64,000 nt of DNA from contig JAUTDP010000009.1 of NCBI GenBank assembly GCA_033439795.1, positions 1,364,001 to 1,428,000 on the forward strand, read 5' to 3'. Below the pieces are notes generated by a model that was not told the origin of the DNA, searched no databases, and saw nothing but the letters and a program-made list of their open reading frames with translations. The position numbers and the translations under genes are program-made. The DNA is from Sordaria brevicollis. Its lineage: Eukaryota > Ascomycota > Sordariomycetes > Sordariales > Sordariaceae. Below, piece after piece: positions 35,301 to 46,580 of the stretch (within the stretch, counting starts at the first letter, position 1; every line of letters begins with the position of its first letter).

Positions 35301-37296
35301 TTGCCTCGCCCGTTGTTGACTTCCGGCGAGCTCTGAGCCTTACGGTTCAGCTCCTGCTCGTAGTCCAACAAGGCCTCAAGGAACTTGGGCAGACGGCAGA
35401 ATCTCGGCGCAGCGGCTCTGAGCAAAGGAGCCAGGCTGAGATCGACAGAGCCGGCGGCCGCACACATTCTTAGATAGGCACGGAATCCGTCACTGACGAT
35501 GAAGTTGGCCTCGTCGGTCGGGAGAGACGAGGATGGCCGGAGAGCGAGTTTGAGCTTCTTAAGCAGGACCTCTGCTATCCGAGCGTTCGTGGAAGGATGT
35601 ACCGAAGTGGACTCCAGCACGCGCAGCAGACCAGAGTACATGGGCAGACACTTTTCCTTCCAGGTCTCGCGGTCCTTGCCAAAGCCGCCGCTCTCGGGAA
35701 AAGGGGTATCTTCGAGTCGGACGAACTTGCTCACAATCTGGTCCTGCCATGATTGTGGCAGAGGGAATGGCTCCTTCGCGTGTGGGCTAGGAAGACCGCC
35801 CGTCTCGATCATATGCGGTATTAGTACACAAAGCAAATCTTCATTGGTGGCATCGGACCAATGTGCTACAATAAACCTGTCATCGAGCGTTAGAACCAAC
35901 CGGTCAAGTCCATCCGAGGGGAAGTTTGAAAATCTTACTTTTGGAAATCTTTCTGGAATAGCCCCCTGAACCGATCGGGGTTCAGGTCTGACAAGTAAGA
36001 GCAAAATGGAATGTACCACCTCATGAGAGGCTCCTTGGTCATGGCGGAGTTGAAGCTTGATAACGAGGGAAGGAGGGCGTCGATGGGCGCCTGGGCCCAA
36101 ATTATCGCCGCATTTACCATTATGCGCTGCCACAGCCGTGGCGAGGCCATGAACTCGGCATTGTCCTTGTAAGTCGAAAGAGACGTGAGGAGCTGGCCCA
36201 GAGTTTTGACCAAGAGCGTCCAGTCGTTGATGCGTATTCCCTGACGCACACCGGCCGCAACGCCGAGGAGCTGAACAAAGAGAAGCGGTCGTTCTGTAGC
36301 CGACGCATCTTCGAAAAGTCTTGTCTCTACTGGTACAAATGTCTCGGGTGTCGAGTGGTGGATGGTGGAAGTAAGCACACCGCAGCAAACATCGGTCCAG
36401 ATTGTCGGCTTCTCGGATGTGAGATCGAGTTCCTCCTCGGGCACTGCCTTTGCCAAAGCTGTGATGACGTCGGGTCCTGTCGAGTGTAGCGAGTTTCCAG
36501 CGCCCTTGATGGCCTCCGCGAACATGACCATTATGCCCTGGCTATAAAGACCATACTGCTTCGTTCCTTCCACGCTAACCAGGTCACCTCGTACGTGCTG
36601 TACAATCAAGGGTAGCGCTGTCTGCTTGTGACTTGGCGCGGCGGCCTTCTTGATCAGGAAGCTCATGGCCTCGGCGGCGAATCTGGCAATGTGGCCGGGC
36701 TGCCTGGCCTTGCCCATCAGAGGCGCAACTGTGTCGTATGTCGGGCGCAGATCGGGGACTAGAAGTCTCGAAAGGTATTTGAAAAGGAAGGCCAGGGCGG
36801 CGAACGTCCACTCGATAACTTCGACATCGTGCACCTTGCTGGCGAGGTCGACGATCAGGCGCAGGGCTCGTGGGTAGTGTTTCTCGAAGCGCACGCCCAA
36901 GTCGTGGGCAAAGGCGGTGATTAGATCTAATAATGGTTCGAGTGTTTCCTTGTTGTGCTTCTCTGTGTGTTCGACCAGGAGGTCCATGATCTTTTCCTCA
37001 TGGTAAAGGATCTGGGCGAGGGAGTCGGTCAGCGGCGTGACCTGTCTCCGGAAGAGGACGTAGGCGCGCGAGATGTTGAGTTCGGACCATTTGTCAAGGC
37101 CATTGCGCAGGTAAGATGTGGTGGCATTGAGGTCTTCGGCTTCGAGATCGTGACGGCGAACTTTGCGCAGCGGGTCGAGCGAATGGAGTTTCGAGATCTT
37201 TTGGCTGAAGGACTCCCATCGGTGGTTCTTCTGATGGGGGGTCTTTTTCACTCCCCTTTGGGATTTGACGATACGTCCCGAAGTAGTGGACGGCAT
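29330..37296 (-). CDS. utp20: U3 snoRNP / small-subunit processome protein UTP20 (DRIM)
   Basis: Two exons (37296-35939 and 35876-29330) joined over a 62-nt intron (GTAAGA donor, TTCTAACG branch, ACAG acceptor) encode 2634 residues, the size expected for UTP20. The start MPSTTSGRIVKSQRG is followed by the KNHRWESFSQKISKLHS motif and then by helical ARM/HEAT-type repeats over the whole length. The join reads FQKFIVAHWSDATNEDLL. The C-terminus is a very basic tail (KYGREKRKKFEKKKEKRKEK), typical of nucleolar retention. The protein is needed for 18S rRNA maturation and sits in the 90S pre-ribosome. A second large open frame on the opposite strand is only a shadow. An in-frame Met 240 bases upstream was not used because the sequence there lacks family character. 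Confidence 0.93.
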
Positions 37297-37901
37297 CGTG
37301 GGCAACGGTCCTGTGTGTTGTATCGGTGGTTGGGGGGAGCCAGACGGGACCGTGGGTTCGAAGTTTGGATGCTTCGCACGCGGCGAGCAAAATGATAAGA
37401 AAGGCGAAACAGAACAGACGACGGATGACAGGCGTTGACAGGCACAGCAAGCCGGCCCGCGAAACGAGAGCCTGGAAATTTTTTGGCCAGGGTGCTGCTG
37501 GGGTGGAACTACGATAAGCTGATAAGGGTGGGGCATTTCGTTCTATGAAGCAAAGGGATGCCTCGGTGTTTGCATACAAAGCTACTGTTAAGTGCATAAC
37601 TAGCAAGATGCATTTCAACGCGACCGAAGATGTTAACTCAATTCTGGGACTCTATATCCCATTCAATTGGCCTAGCACCTGTCTATGTTTTGTAGGCGTA
37701 TCCCTTGTCATGTAGATTCTTCCGTCAGACATTGAACAATATATCCGGATTCATCAAGGCCCTGTAAACCAAGATACCCTTGAATCCCTGATATGTCCCA
37801 TCCAGATGAAGCCAACGCCACGTCCTGACTTTTCCTCAACCCCAGTATCATGACATACTGCTCCATGATCAGTTATGCCACTCCCAGAATCTGGTTCCCC
37901 A
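37297..37901. other. Intergenic: utp20 promoter and drn1 3' UTR
   Basis: Between two minus-strand genes. No gene or RNA feature recognised. Confidence 0.5.
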
Positions 37902-39632
37902 TTAGAGTGTAAAGTCCCACTCCTTGAAAGCCTCCCTAAACTTCGTCACGTCCTGCTCCTCCTCCTCCACCGACTGTCCAACATCTTGCCAAATAACCCT
38001 TCCCTCCTCTCCCAGAAGCTTCGCCATAACCTTGCGAGGAAACTGGAGATCAAATCGGACGTTCTCGTCAAGCTGTAGCAACAGAGTCTTAGAAATGACC
38101 TGACCGCCCTCCGCGCCGCCCTTCTCAGCATCGCCCTCCTCCTCCGCCCAGATCCAAACACGCAGGTAGTCTCCAGGCACCTCATCAGCCGTCTCAAACT
38201 CCTTCGAAACAAACTTTCCTATATTGGTATCCTTCGCCAAGACCTGGAAACCAGCCTCCACCAGTCCCTTGCGCACCATCTCTGCAGGCACCGGCATGAA
38301 CTGCCAGTGGACATGGATGTTCCTGGCACGGTTGATTTCCCATGTGACAGCACCCAGCTTCCCCTTGGACTGCTTCGATACCATACCCTGCAGCGACTCG
38401 CGGAAGCGCGTCATCTCCTTGAACGTCTTCTTGACATCCTCCCCACTCTCTGCGAGAGCCGCAACGTTCAGCGAAGGAATATGTGGCGTAGGCGTGATGA
38501 TCAAATGACCCGGGAAATCCAACCCCTGCGCTTTGAAGGTATCGGCAGAGGGCAGAGGTCCCTTGGCAGTAGCAAGATAGGCCTCCTCACCGATGCTGCA
38601 GATCATGTGCGTGGGCAGGTTGGGGTTCGACAGGCAGAAGAAACACCTTTCGGGTCCGGGCGGCGGGGAGCGCTCGCGTCGTTGGTGCTTGCGACGCCTG
38701 CGGTCGTTTTCGTGGTTTCCGTTGGCGAAGCGCGAAAAGCCGGCGTCGTCGGCTGTGCGCTTCTGTGCTGCAGCGGCGGGCTTATAGAAAGGCGTGAGGG
38801 TGCTTCCTACGGGAGCCGCCACGACCGCTTCTCGGTTGAGGGTGAAGGCATACATCGACTTGGCCTTGCCCGCGTTGGCCCATGGGGCCAGTGAGATGAA
38901 GCGTGTGATGTCTAGTGGCTTGTCCTTGTCCTCCTCTCCTCGTGACTCGGGAAAGAATGGTTCGCGCTCAAAGGCGAAGTTGTCCGGAGACGTGGTGAAA
39001 TGGTAGCGAGGCTTTAAGTGGGCGCAAAGCTCAGCGATTGCTTGACTGGAAGGAGTGGGATCCGCGGTGAGGTTTTGCTCGCGCGCTTTCGCGCTGTTCT
39101 TCCACACACTGGACGGCCAGACTGTGGTGAGGAGGATGTCGGCGTTGTTGGCGCCGCGCAAAGTCTTGATGTCGCCTTCGGTGTGAAAAGGCAGATGCTG
39201 TTCCTTGGACTGGCCGGCGACAACAGCGGGATCAAGCAGTCCACCGAGAGTCACGATCCTCACACCCTCCGATGTCTTGGTGACGCTCCGCTTGCCCAGA
39301 TAATGGAGGTTTGGTGCGATTTCCTCATCCTTCTCGATTCGCTCAATGACTTGCGGGGGTAATGGGACTGTTCCAACAGTAAAGTAGGTCGGGCAGGGGA
39401 TCTCGATTTGGCCGGCTAGAAGGGCAGTGAGCTGTTCATCATCTTGGCTCTCACCGAATAAGTTACCAGTGACAATGGCGAAGCTGAAAACGTTCTTGGC
39501 GTGTAATGTTGATAGTTTGCTGAAGGCAGACTGGAGCTGGCCGTTGATGCTGCCAAATACGAAGCTGATTTGGTCAGTATGAGTGATGTTGTTAAAGTAT
39601 AGTTGGCTGCGTACTGACATTTTAGCGGCCAT
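37902..39632 (-). CDS. drn1: CwfJ-domain protein DRN1/CWF19L1 (lariat-debranching associated)
   Basis: Two exons, 39632-39619 (14 nt) and 39564-37902, for 558 residues. The unspliced frame reads through a 54-nt intron, but splicing with donor GTCAGT and acceptor ATCAG gives MAAKIFVFGSINGQLQ, the expected N-terminus. Domain order: a metallophosphoesterase-like N-terminal domain (residues 1-250, NVFSFAIVTGNLFG), a basic Arg/Lys linker near residue 315 (NDRRRRKHQRRERSPPPG), CwfJ_C_1 with CFFCLSNPNLPTHMI and a HIT-like NIHVHWQFMP, and CwfJ_C_2 at the end (GKFVSKEFETADEVPGDYLR to FREAFKEWDFTL). Proteins of this family associate with late spliceosomes and assist intron-lariat turnover with Dbr1. 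The metal-ligand residues of true phosphoesterases are not evident here, as is usual for the family. Confidence 0.92.
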   Translation of the reverse strand: MAAKMSVRSQLYFNNITHTDQISFVFGSINGQLQSAFSKLSTLHAKNVFSFAIVTGNLFGESQDDEQLTALLAGQIEIPCPTYFTVGTVPLPPQVIERIEKDEEIAPNLHYLGKRSVTKTSEGVRIVTLGGLLDPAVVAGQSKEQHLPFHTEGDIKTLRGANNADILLTTVWPSSVWKNSAKAREQNLTADPTPSSQAIAELCAHLKPRYHFTTSPDNFAFEREPFFPESRGEEDKDKPLDITRFISLAPWANAGKAKSMYAFTLNREAVVAAPVGSTLTPFYKPAAAAQKRTADDAGFSRFANGNHENDRRRRKHQRRERSPPPGPERCFFCLSNPNLPTHMICSIGEEAYLATAKGPLPSADTFKAQGLDFPGHLIITPTPHIPSLNVAALAESGEDVKKTFKEMTRFRESLQGMVSKQSKGKLGAVTWEINRARNIHVHWQFMPVPAEMVRKGLVEAGFQVLAKDTNIGKFVSKEFETADEVPGDYLRVWIWAEEEGDAEKGGAEGGQVISKTLLLQLDENVRFDLQFPRKVMAKLLGEEGRVIWQDVGQSVEEEEQDVTKFREAFKEWDFTL

Positions 39633-41303
39633 GTTGTGATGGTGAGGACCGCTGATGAGGGTTGGAATACCTCGGTGGCGTGGTGAACGATACTTTTATA
39701 GACGGTTCTGGCTGGAGACGACAATTTTCATCCCAATTCAAAAGCACCGCGAGAAGAATTCACTCCGATGAGATGAGAAATATCTGCTGTTTTCCCAACG
39801 AGAGACGAGAGGAAAGAATTGAAGGTGTTGAGAGATGAGATGTACAAATGGAGTTGAGGCGTGTCGACCAATAAAGCTGGGGCTGCGGTACGTATTTTTG
39901 AGAATGATGCAAGGTCCAATTGAACAAGCGAGTGGAGGGAACGGAGCTTGTCAGTGTTTGCAGGAAGGGGAACTCTTGTTATCGGGACTTCCTCTTATCT
40001 TAGCGCCTCGATTGAACGATATCCCGACATCAAGGTCCTCAAAGCTCATCCGTCCGCGGGAACGACGCCGAAGCATGCGATTGCTTTCCTTGGTATCTAT
40101 GTGTGTGCCATTGAGGAAGCCTGAGACGGTATGTCAATTCGAGATTGAGCTTTTAGACAGACAGCCTTCCTTTCGGGGTTCATATGTGAAAGGTTTATCT
40201 CACCCTCCGGCCTAATATTAAGTGGGGCGCCACGAGTTCCAAGTCCGCTCCGCACCGATGAGACCCACACACTCGGGTCCGTCCCGTACCCGCTGTGTCC
40301 CGTCTTAGCCCCACACCACCCCGATCTCTGGGACCGCACTTTCATCCCATGTAAGTTAACTCCGTTTCCTTGGATAGCCACTCATTTTGTTATGGGATGA
40401 GAACTTAGAATTGAGAGAGAGAGCGCGAGAAGCATCGGGCTATGAACACTTCAAAATGTCACTGTTCGGGTTTCCTCGCAACATATCAAGGTACTACTTC
40501 AGTTTGCTATCCAGGGAACATTGCAAACAGTAACCACTGTTAATGGGTGCTGATTCAATTCCTTCATTGGTGTCTTTCTAATTCTCGATTACTTTTACTT
40601 AAATTACTCTACATCAAAGATGAGCTCGTTGTAACAACTGAGACTCTCCTTGGCCTCCACCCTCTAGCGCACACCCCTACTTAGCTTCTCTAATGAGTGT
40701 CTTCTCTAGGCGTATCACTACACCCATAGCGATCAAGTATGGCGTTTATGCTTGAAAACGCCTTTGAGTCTGCATCGAGTATCGAGTCCGGCCAAAGCAC
40801 TGACAGTTCATCACGAGGACGGACGATATTTGTTTTGCTTGATTTGCTTTTCGCTATGGTATCATCCGTACAAGTTATGATATAGAAGAAAACTCGAAGA
40901 ACGCTCAGTGTGAGATGCTACTCTAACTGATGCAGAGCGAGGAAGTATCGATGATTAGCCATCGAACAGCAGATCTAGCTCTATGCGTTGCCACAGAACC
41001 TGTGATGCTGAAAATCTTGGGTATAGGAAGAATGAGCAAGAAAAGAATTTCCGAAGAAAAGGAAGACATCCGGAAGCAGATATATTCGTAGGGGTATGTC
41101 GTTAGTAAAAAGGCCACTTCGTAGGCCACATGTTCAAGTACACCGTTTTGTACAGCTTGATCGCAACAGCTTGTGATCAAGTCATCCAGGCCCCAGGGTC
41201 CCGAGCATGAGGTCAGACGCTCTCCATTCAGTGAACCACAGCCCATTTCTGTCAAAGTCAACCGAGGCGGCATCTGTTTGTACAGGGCTTGTCACGTCTC
41301 GGT
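39633..41303. other. Intergenic: drn1 promoter and cdc25 3' UTR
   Basis: About 1.7 kb without a supported gene. Short frames are unconvincing. Confidence 0.45.
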
Positions 41304-43184
41304 TTAAAAGGTAGGCATGCGCCTAGCATGGCCTCGGTCATTTCCGAGAATGGGCGATGCTCCTATCATGTCCTCCTCATCATCCCGAGAAGCCTTGCGG
41401 CCCGGCGCGGTTGGTGAAATCGCGTCGAATTTGTCAGATTTGCGCTCACGTTGACCGAATGCATAGGTCTGGGCTCTGCTAAAGCCCTTACGGGTCTGGC
41501 GTAGGCGACCCATCTCTCGCTCGCACGTGTTGACATGTTCGGCATCGTTCATCTCGATATACGCTTGAGGACAACAGCGCTCCCGGTGGTTCTGGAAGAA
41601 TCCACTATAGCCGCCATCCAAAATGTAAACATCGGGGTAAGTGAGTTTGGGGTAGAACTCGGCATTGATGGTACGGTCTTCAGATCGTATGTGGCGAGCC
41701 ATGATGGGCGCGCGATGGGCCGAGTATTCGCAGTGAAAGATCAAGAGGGTGCGCCCTTCCATGGGGGTCTCGAACAAATGTTTCGCCAAAAGCTCCTTGT
41801 CGTTGTAATTGATAGCCCCGTCAATGTGGCCACCTTCGTACTCGTATTCGAAGCGACAGTCAATAATCATTTTGTGCGAGTACTGGCTGCCATACTTGCC
41901 GTCCAGGACTTCAAGTAATGTGTCTCGACTAATGCGTGGAATCGAATCGTTCTCGCCGGAGGGGAAATAGTGCGGTAACAAGGGCTCCTGCGGTTCGTCG
42001 ACATCCACGACAGACTTGAGACCGGAATGAAGAGATGTCCGTTCCTTAGGCTTAACAATATCACCCGGGCTCTCGAACATGGATAGCGAGCGGCGAAATG
42101 TTTTCCTTTGGCGGGCAAAGGGGTTCGAAGATGTGCGGGCATTGTTGATGGGAGAACGTTTGCGAACGCTGTTAATGCTGCTCACGCTGCCATGATGAGT
42201 CCTGGAGCGCGCTGCCGCCGCGTTAGAGCATGGACTACCCGGCAGGACAGGTGACCGACGCTCCTGTGGCGGTGATTCCTCAAAACATTCGCTCAATGAT
42301 AACGACACCGAAGGAGAGAGGGGTACCTTTGCGCTCCGACCGCCGAAGCGAAAGGGTGGCAATCCAGACCCGGAACCGTTGGAGCGGCCAGGTATACTAC
42401 TTGTGCTGTAACCTTTGGCCCGGGCCAGAGGCGGACGAGTGAACCCAAGCTTCCTTCGCCTGGTAAAGAGAAGAATGTATGATTAGCTTCTGCATATACA
42501 GGAACGAGGAGAACATTCGAGTGGACTTACTCGGCACCAATACCCTTGGATTCTTGGGACAACTGGCGCACAGCAGCAGGCGAGTCTGGTAGAGTGTCCT
42601 CATCACCAGAATCAACTAGAGCTGCAGAGGGACTAGCAGCGAGACGGGACAGGAAAGGAGCCTTGATCGGTACTGGAGACAAGTCTTGCCTGATAACGAG
42701 AGGCGACGAGGATGCAGGAGGTGGGGGCGTGGTTGCATACCCTACAGGTCTGTCAGCTTCCGAAGTCCATATGTCATGCATAAGATTGACCATGCATTGA
42801 CAACTTACCACGACCTTCAACGGCATTTTCGATACCGGTTGAGGTGAACAGGGCACGGCGAGGTGTCGGAAGTAACGGGCTACTGCAGATATCCATTGGG
42901 TCAACATCGTCGATTATGGGATCGGTGGTTCGACTTGTAGGTGAAAAAGCTGAAAAGGCTAACCCTGCTTCGTTGGGCTTGAAGTTTTCTGTCCCGGTAG
43001 CTAACGAGCTCTTTGGCGAAGACCTTCCCGCCTGTTTGGTCTTGAACAAGTCCGCATTGGATCGCTTGAAGTTGAAGAGACCTGTCGGCGGCGCCAAGTT
43101 GCTATTGCGCGGTGCAAGCACTTCTGGTTGACTGAAAGATGGCGGAGCAGGCCGGATCGCGGCCAAGGGCGATGAAGCCTCCAT
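41304..43184 (-). CDS. cdc25: M-phase inducer phosphatase CDC25
   Basis: Three exons (43184-42809, 42741-42531, 42459-41304) encode 580 residues. Both introns (67 and 71 nt) have GTAAGT donors, and the joins read VEGRGYATTPPPPASSS and KGIGAERRKLGFTRPP. The N-terminal 350 residues are Ser/Pro-rich and look like a regulatory segment with many potential kinase and 14-3-3 sites (for example FRRSLSMFESP). The rhodanese-type catalytic domain starts near ISRDTLLEVLDGKY. It contains IIDCRFEYEYEGGHIDGAIN and the active-site loop HCEYSAHRAP, whose catalytic Cys is about residue 439. The later YPDVYILDGGYSGFF follows. The enzyme removes inhibitory phosphates from Cdk1 and triggers mitotic entry. No break is seen. 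Confidence 0.95.
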
Positions 43185-44434
43185 ATTGTCGTATTAACTC
43201 TGCGACCAGCCTCGAACCTCCCTATGGACCTAGTTCCGGCATATAATGAAGTTCCAGTTGGTCTGTGGCCGGGCCGAGTTTCGTCTGAAGAATTGGAAGA
43301 AGCGAGGTTCTAGAAACACGAGAGAACCCTGCGTGACACGCCCAGAAGAGCCGCCAATCAACACTGTTGCTGACTAGTTTCGTGTTCGTGGAGCCGTTGT
43401 CACTATCGTCGAAGGCTATCGTCGTTGAATTCGCCGTCCTGAAGCTATATACCTGGATACCGGGAGGAGAGTCCGCTCGAGTTGGGGCGCACGGGATACC
43501 GAGGGGAAGTGGAATTGGGACTTGTTATGGCCGAGCAAGATGACAGCCAGAGTGGGAGCTAAATGAGGTATGGTATTGGTAGTGGTGCAAACTGGACGCG
43601 TTCGATATCGATGTCGATCAAAGCCTAGTCCACATCCGTCAGCCAACAATTGCCTTTCCGATAGTTGAAGCAGGTCAGGGAACTCGGACCAGTTTGAAGA
43701 TTTGTGGTCGCCGGGATTACACAACCTCCGTTTTTCCTTGATCCAGTACTTTGGTCGGATCCGTCTATAACTGAATTGTTCGATACCACGGGCGGTCTGC
43801 AGCTTTGGCAAACTTGTCCTCACGGCATAACTTCCTTTGACTACCACTGCACCTGGGATATTATTGTGGTACCTAGGCGGGCAGTGTGTTCCCTTGTATT
43901 GTAGGTAGACGGGCAGTTGATGGCCTGGCCTGGGGGGGGGGGGGGGGGGGGCGGCGGGGCGAACTGGGGTTCCGGACAAGCGCTCAGCTGCACACGGACA
44001 GCGTGGTGGGTGACGGAATGGAGTCTCTTTGAAGGCTGGGACTGGGCGACCGCAACAGGGTAAAGTTGGACTGGCTATGTTGAAAAGCTAAGTAGAATAA
44101 AGGTCGAAGAGCAGAACGTGCGTTCGATGATAGCGGTTGTAAGAAAAAGGAGCACGTGAAGGGTGTGCGCGGGCGCAAGTGGAAGTGCCCTCCTGTCCGA
44201 TGCTGAAGAGAAAGTGAAGAGCTGGTGTAAACACTCAAAAGCTGGACGAGGACTTTGCAGATGTCAAACTCGGTTCTGGGTGTCTGCCCTGTTCCAGATT
44301 TCAGTGGTCCGAGAATTGAAGGAGCACTCTGCAACGCCCAGTTCAAACAATCCCAGGTCCTGTCTGCGACTGGTTGGCGGAAGGGGCAACGAAGACGGGA
44401 AGGAGGGTTGCAATGCCTGGGGTGTACTGAAAGG
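43185..44434. other. Intergenic: cdc25 upstream region
   Basis: It contains the promoter and leader of cdc25. A 187-codon minus-strand frame (43416-43979) owes its polyproline start to the G tract and is not supported. Confidence 0.4.
43932..43951. repeat. 20-base G homopolymer
   Basis: Uninterrupted G run, followed by GC-rich sequence. It could form a G-quadruplex when single-stranded; its length may be misassembled. Confidence 0.8.
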
Positions 44435-44834
44435 TTAAGGGCGCGTTCGTTTTCTAGTAAATGGTTCAGTAAATGGCTTTCAGTAAATCTGGGCGGACAT
44501 GGCCCGTGGGAGGTACTTGGTATTTTTCCGGTATTTTTCGCCCGAAAGTCACTCCTTCGTTGTATCCTATAACAATTTCCCTCGATTTCCAGGCTCTCGT
44601 TGGCTCAGTAAATGGTATGGCGAACGGCTTACTCCACTCCATGGGATGCGCGCCTTATGGTTGGCTAGAAATTGTCTTGGCGGATGAAATTTACTGACGA
44701 CCGTTTCCAGACCTCCAGAGGTCTGGAAACGCATTCTCGTAAAAGAGCTTTGACCACTTTTCTCAACCTTTGTACTTTCCAACTGCCAAGACCATTTACT
44801 GAAGCCATTTACGGCGTGCCGAACGCGCCCTTAA
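44435..44834. mobile_element. Candidate MITE: 392-bp element with terminal inverted repeats and TTAA flanks
   Basis: The left end TTAA + GGGCGCGTTCG (44435-44449) is matched by CGAACGCGCCC + TTAA at the right (44820-44834), a perfect 11-bp inverted repeat flanked by TTAA on both sides. Sub-terminal motifs are also inverted: GTAAATGG and CAGTAAATGGC near 44457-44480 against CCATTTACTGAAGCCATTTACGG near 44792-44813. No transposase frame is inside, so it would be non-autonomous. TTAA duplication suggests a piggyBac-like mover, whereas a GGGCG... terminus is also seen in PIF/Harbinger-like elements. The superfamily is undecided. Confidence 0.68.
44703..44730. repeat. 28-bp near-perfect palindrome inside the MITE candidate
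   Basis: Arms GTTTCCAGACCT and AGGTCTGGAAAC surround a 4-base centre, roughly two thirds of the way through the element. Confidence 0.85.
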
Positions 44835-46580
44835 GTGGAAGGTTAGAGGAACCGCTGACGGCGGTTGGTTGGTGGTTGGAGGATTTTCGGCTCCAGGGCA
44901 AGAAGTTGGGTGGTCAAATCCGGGGCACCTACGGAGAACCCAACAACGGCAACAACACCTGGCGCTGACCACACAGGAACCTCAAATGATGCTATCGTGG
45001 GTTGGCAGGAGCAATCATTCAGTGCGAACTTTGAAAGAGTTTGCAAAGGGTTTGAAAAGGGTTAGCCAACAGTTTGCGCTGGGTATTATTTACCGGACTG
45101 TTTGTAATCGATGGTAATGGACTGCGCTGTTACCGAGCAACCCAAGGAAGTTCCCGTCCGTGTGGGTAGCACCTGGAGCAAGCACTGCAGTGCGCTCGGG
45201 CGGCGCTTGTGGAGGTCTCTGGCAGGGCAGGTGTCAACGCCTGGGCGCACACAGCTCATGCGAGTCTTCCTTCAATTCGACTTTTTGTCTTTCATCCCAA
45301 GTGGAATACTTTGCTCACTTTCCTTTAATCTGTCGTAAAATGCGGCTTGTGATGTGATGCCGCGCAGTCTTCATACATCTACAGGTTGCGTCTTTCCGAG
45401 GCGCGTATTCTGGGGTACATCTGCACCTCATCTAGCACTTGCACGCGGTGCATCTTTGCGCCGAGGTACATGATGTCTGCCCAGAACATGCAGCTGATCC
45501 AAGTACCTCGCCATCGCTCAGTAACAATATGGATGTTACTTTCCGCTAGAACCTCAACCTACTTTCATTTTCTTCTGCGATTTGGTACCTCATCACACAA
45601 GCATAGCCCATCCATCCGTCGTGCCTCTTTTTGGGGGCTTACACAACACAGCAGAGCTCAATGATGGGCGAGGGATGGTATAAGTGGTGGACATTGAAGG
45701 GATACGGGCAAGGGAGCTGAACTCGGCAACATGTCCAAGCTTCTGAGCACCAAGAATAGCCTCCTCTTTCATGAGCATCCGACAAAGAAGTCCTCGATTT
45801 CACCACTGCCCCAAACATTCATCCCGCGTTCATGGAGCGTGCGAATGGCTGCCCCAGAAAGCTCTAAATGAGCACAGTTGCCTCCGTCCGGCGAGACTCC
45901 ACAGCCGTTGCTGCATTTCCGCTCTTAATTGCCCATCCCTTCTGTTTTGTTTTTGTTTCTGACTTTTCCACAGTGTCTGACACTTTCGGATTCATGTGTT
46001 TCTCAGGTTATTTTTAGGCCGTCGTTCAGTTTCTAACAATGTTCTCGAAACAACAATAGTAACTTCACGATGTGAACCAACCGAATGTAAACAAAACAAA
46101 TCGCTTGGTCGCGCGGGGTAACGCGAAATCACATGATAACGGCTCCCCATTGCATTCAAATCAATTCCCCTTCATAGGACCATGCCAAAGTTCATAGATC
46201 AAAGTCGCACACATCATTCCGGGGAATCGATGGAAAATGAGAAATGTTTCATCAGTGGCGTTTAACTTCCCATCCACGACTGAACATGACCATCAAAGGC
46301 GTGAGGAGAATCATGGATGGTAAGGTCGTCGTACTTTGGATTGACAAATACTCGCGGTAGCCTTTTTGTTATGCATCAAAACGTGAAATTCATCCAATCG
46401 TCGAAGCGGTAGAAACAGGCAGAACTATAGCGGCCCCACTAAAATTTTCCAGGAGAACTGCCCGTGATGATGGCCGGCAGCTGTTTTATACAGGCATTGC
46501 ATCCACTGACAACCTGAACCCGGGCAGGAAAGTTGTCATCGAAACTTCTTTTAAACAAAACATCGAAGACACAAGACAAA
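44835..46580. other. Intergenic: upstream region of pol5
   Basis: About 1.7 kb with no supported gene. The segment next to 46581 should hold the pol5 promoter and leader. Confidence 0.4.

Noticed and set aside
43416..43979. 187-codon minus-strand frame beginning with a proline run
   Set aside because: The proline run comes from the G homopolymer; no motif, and it lies in the cdc25 leader region.
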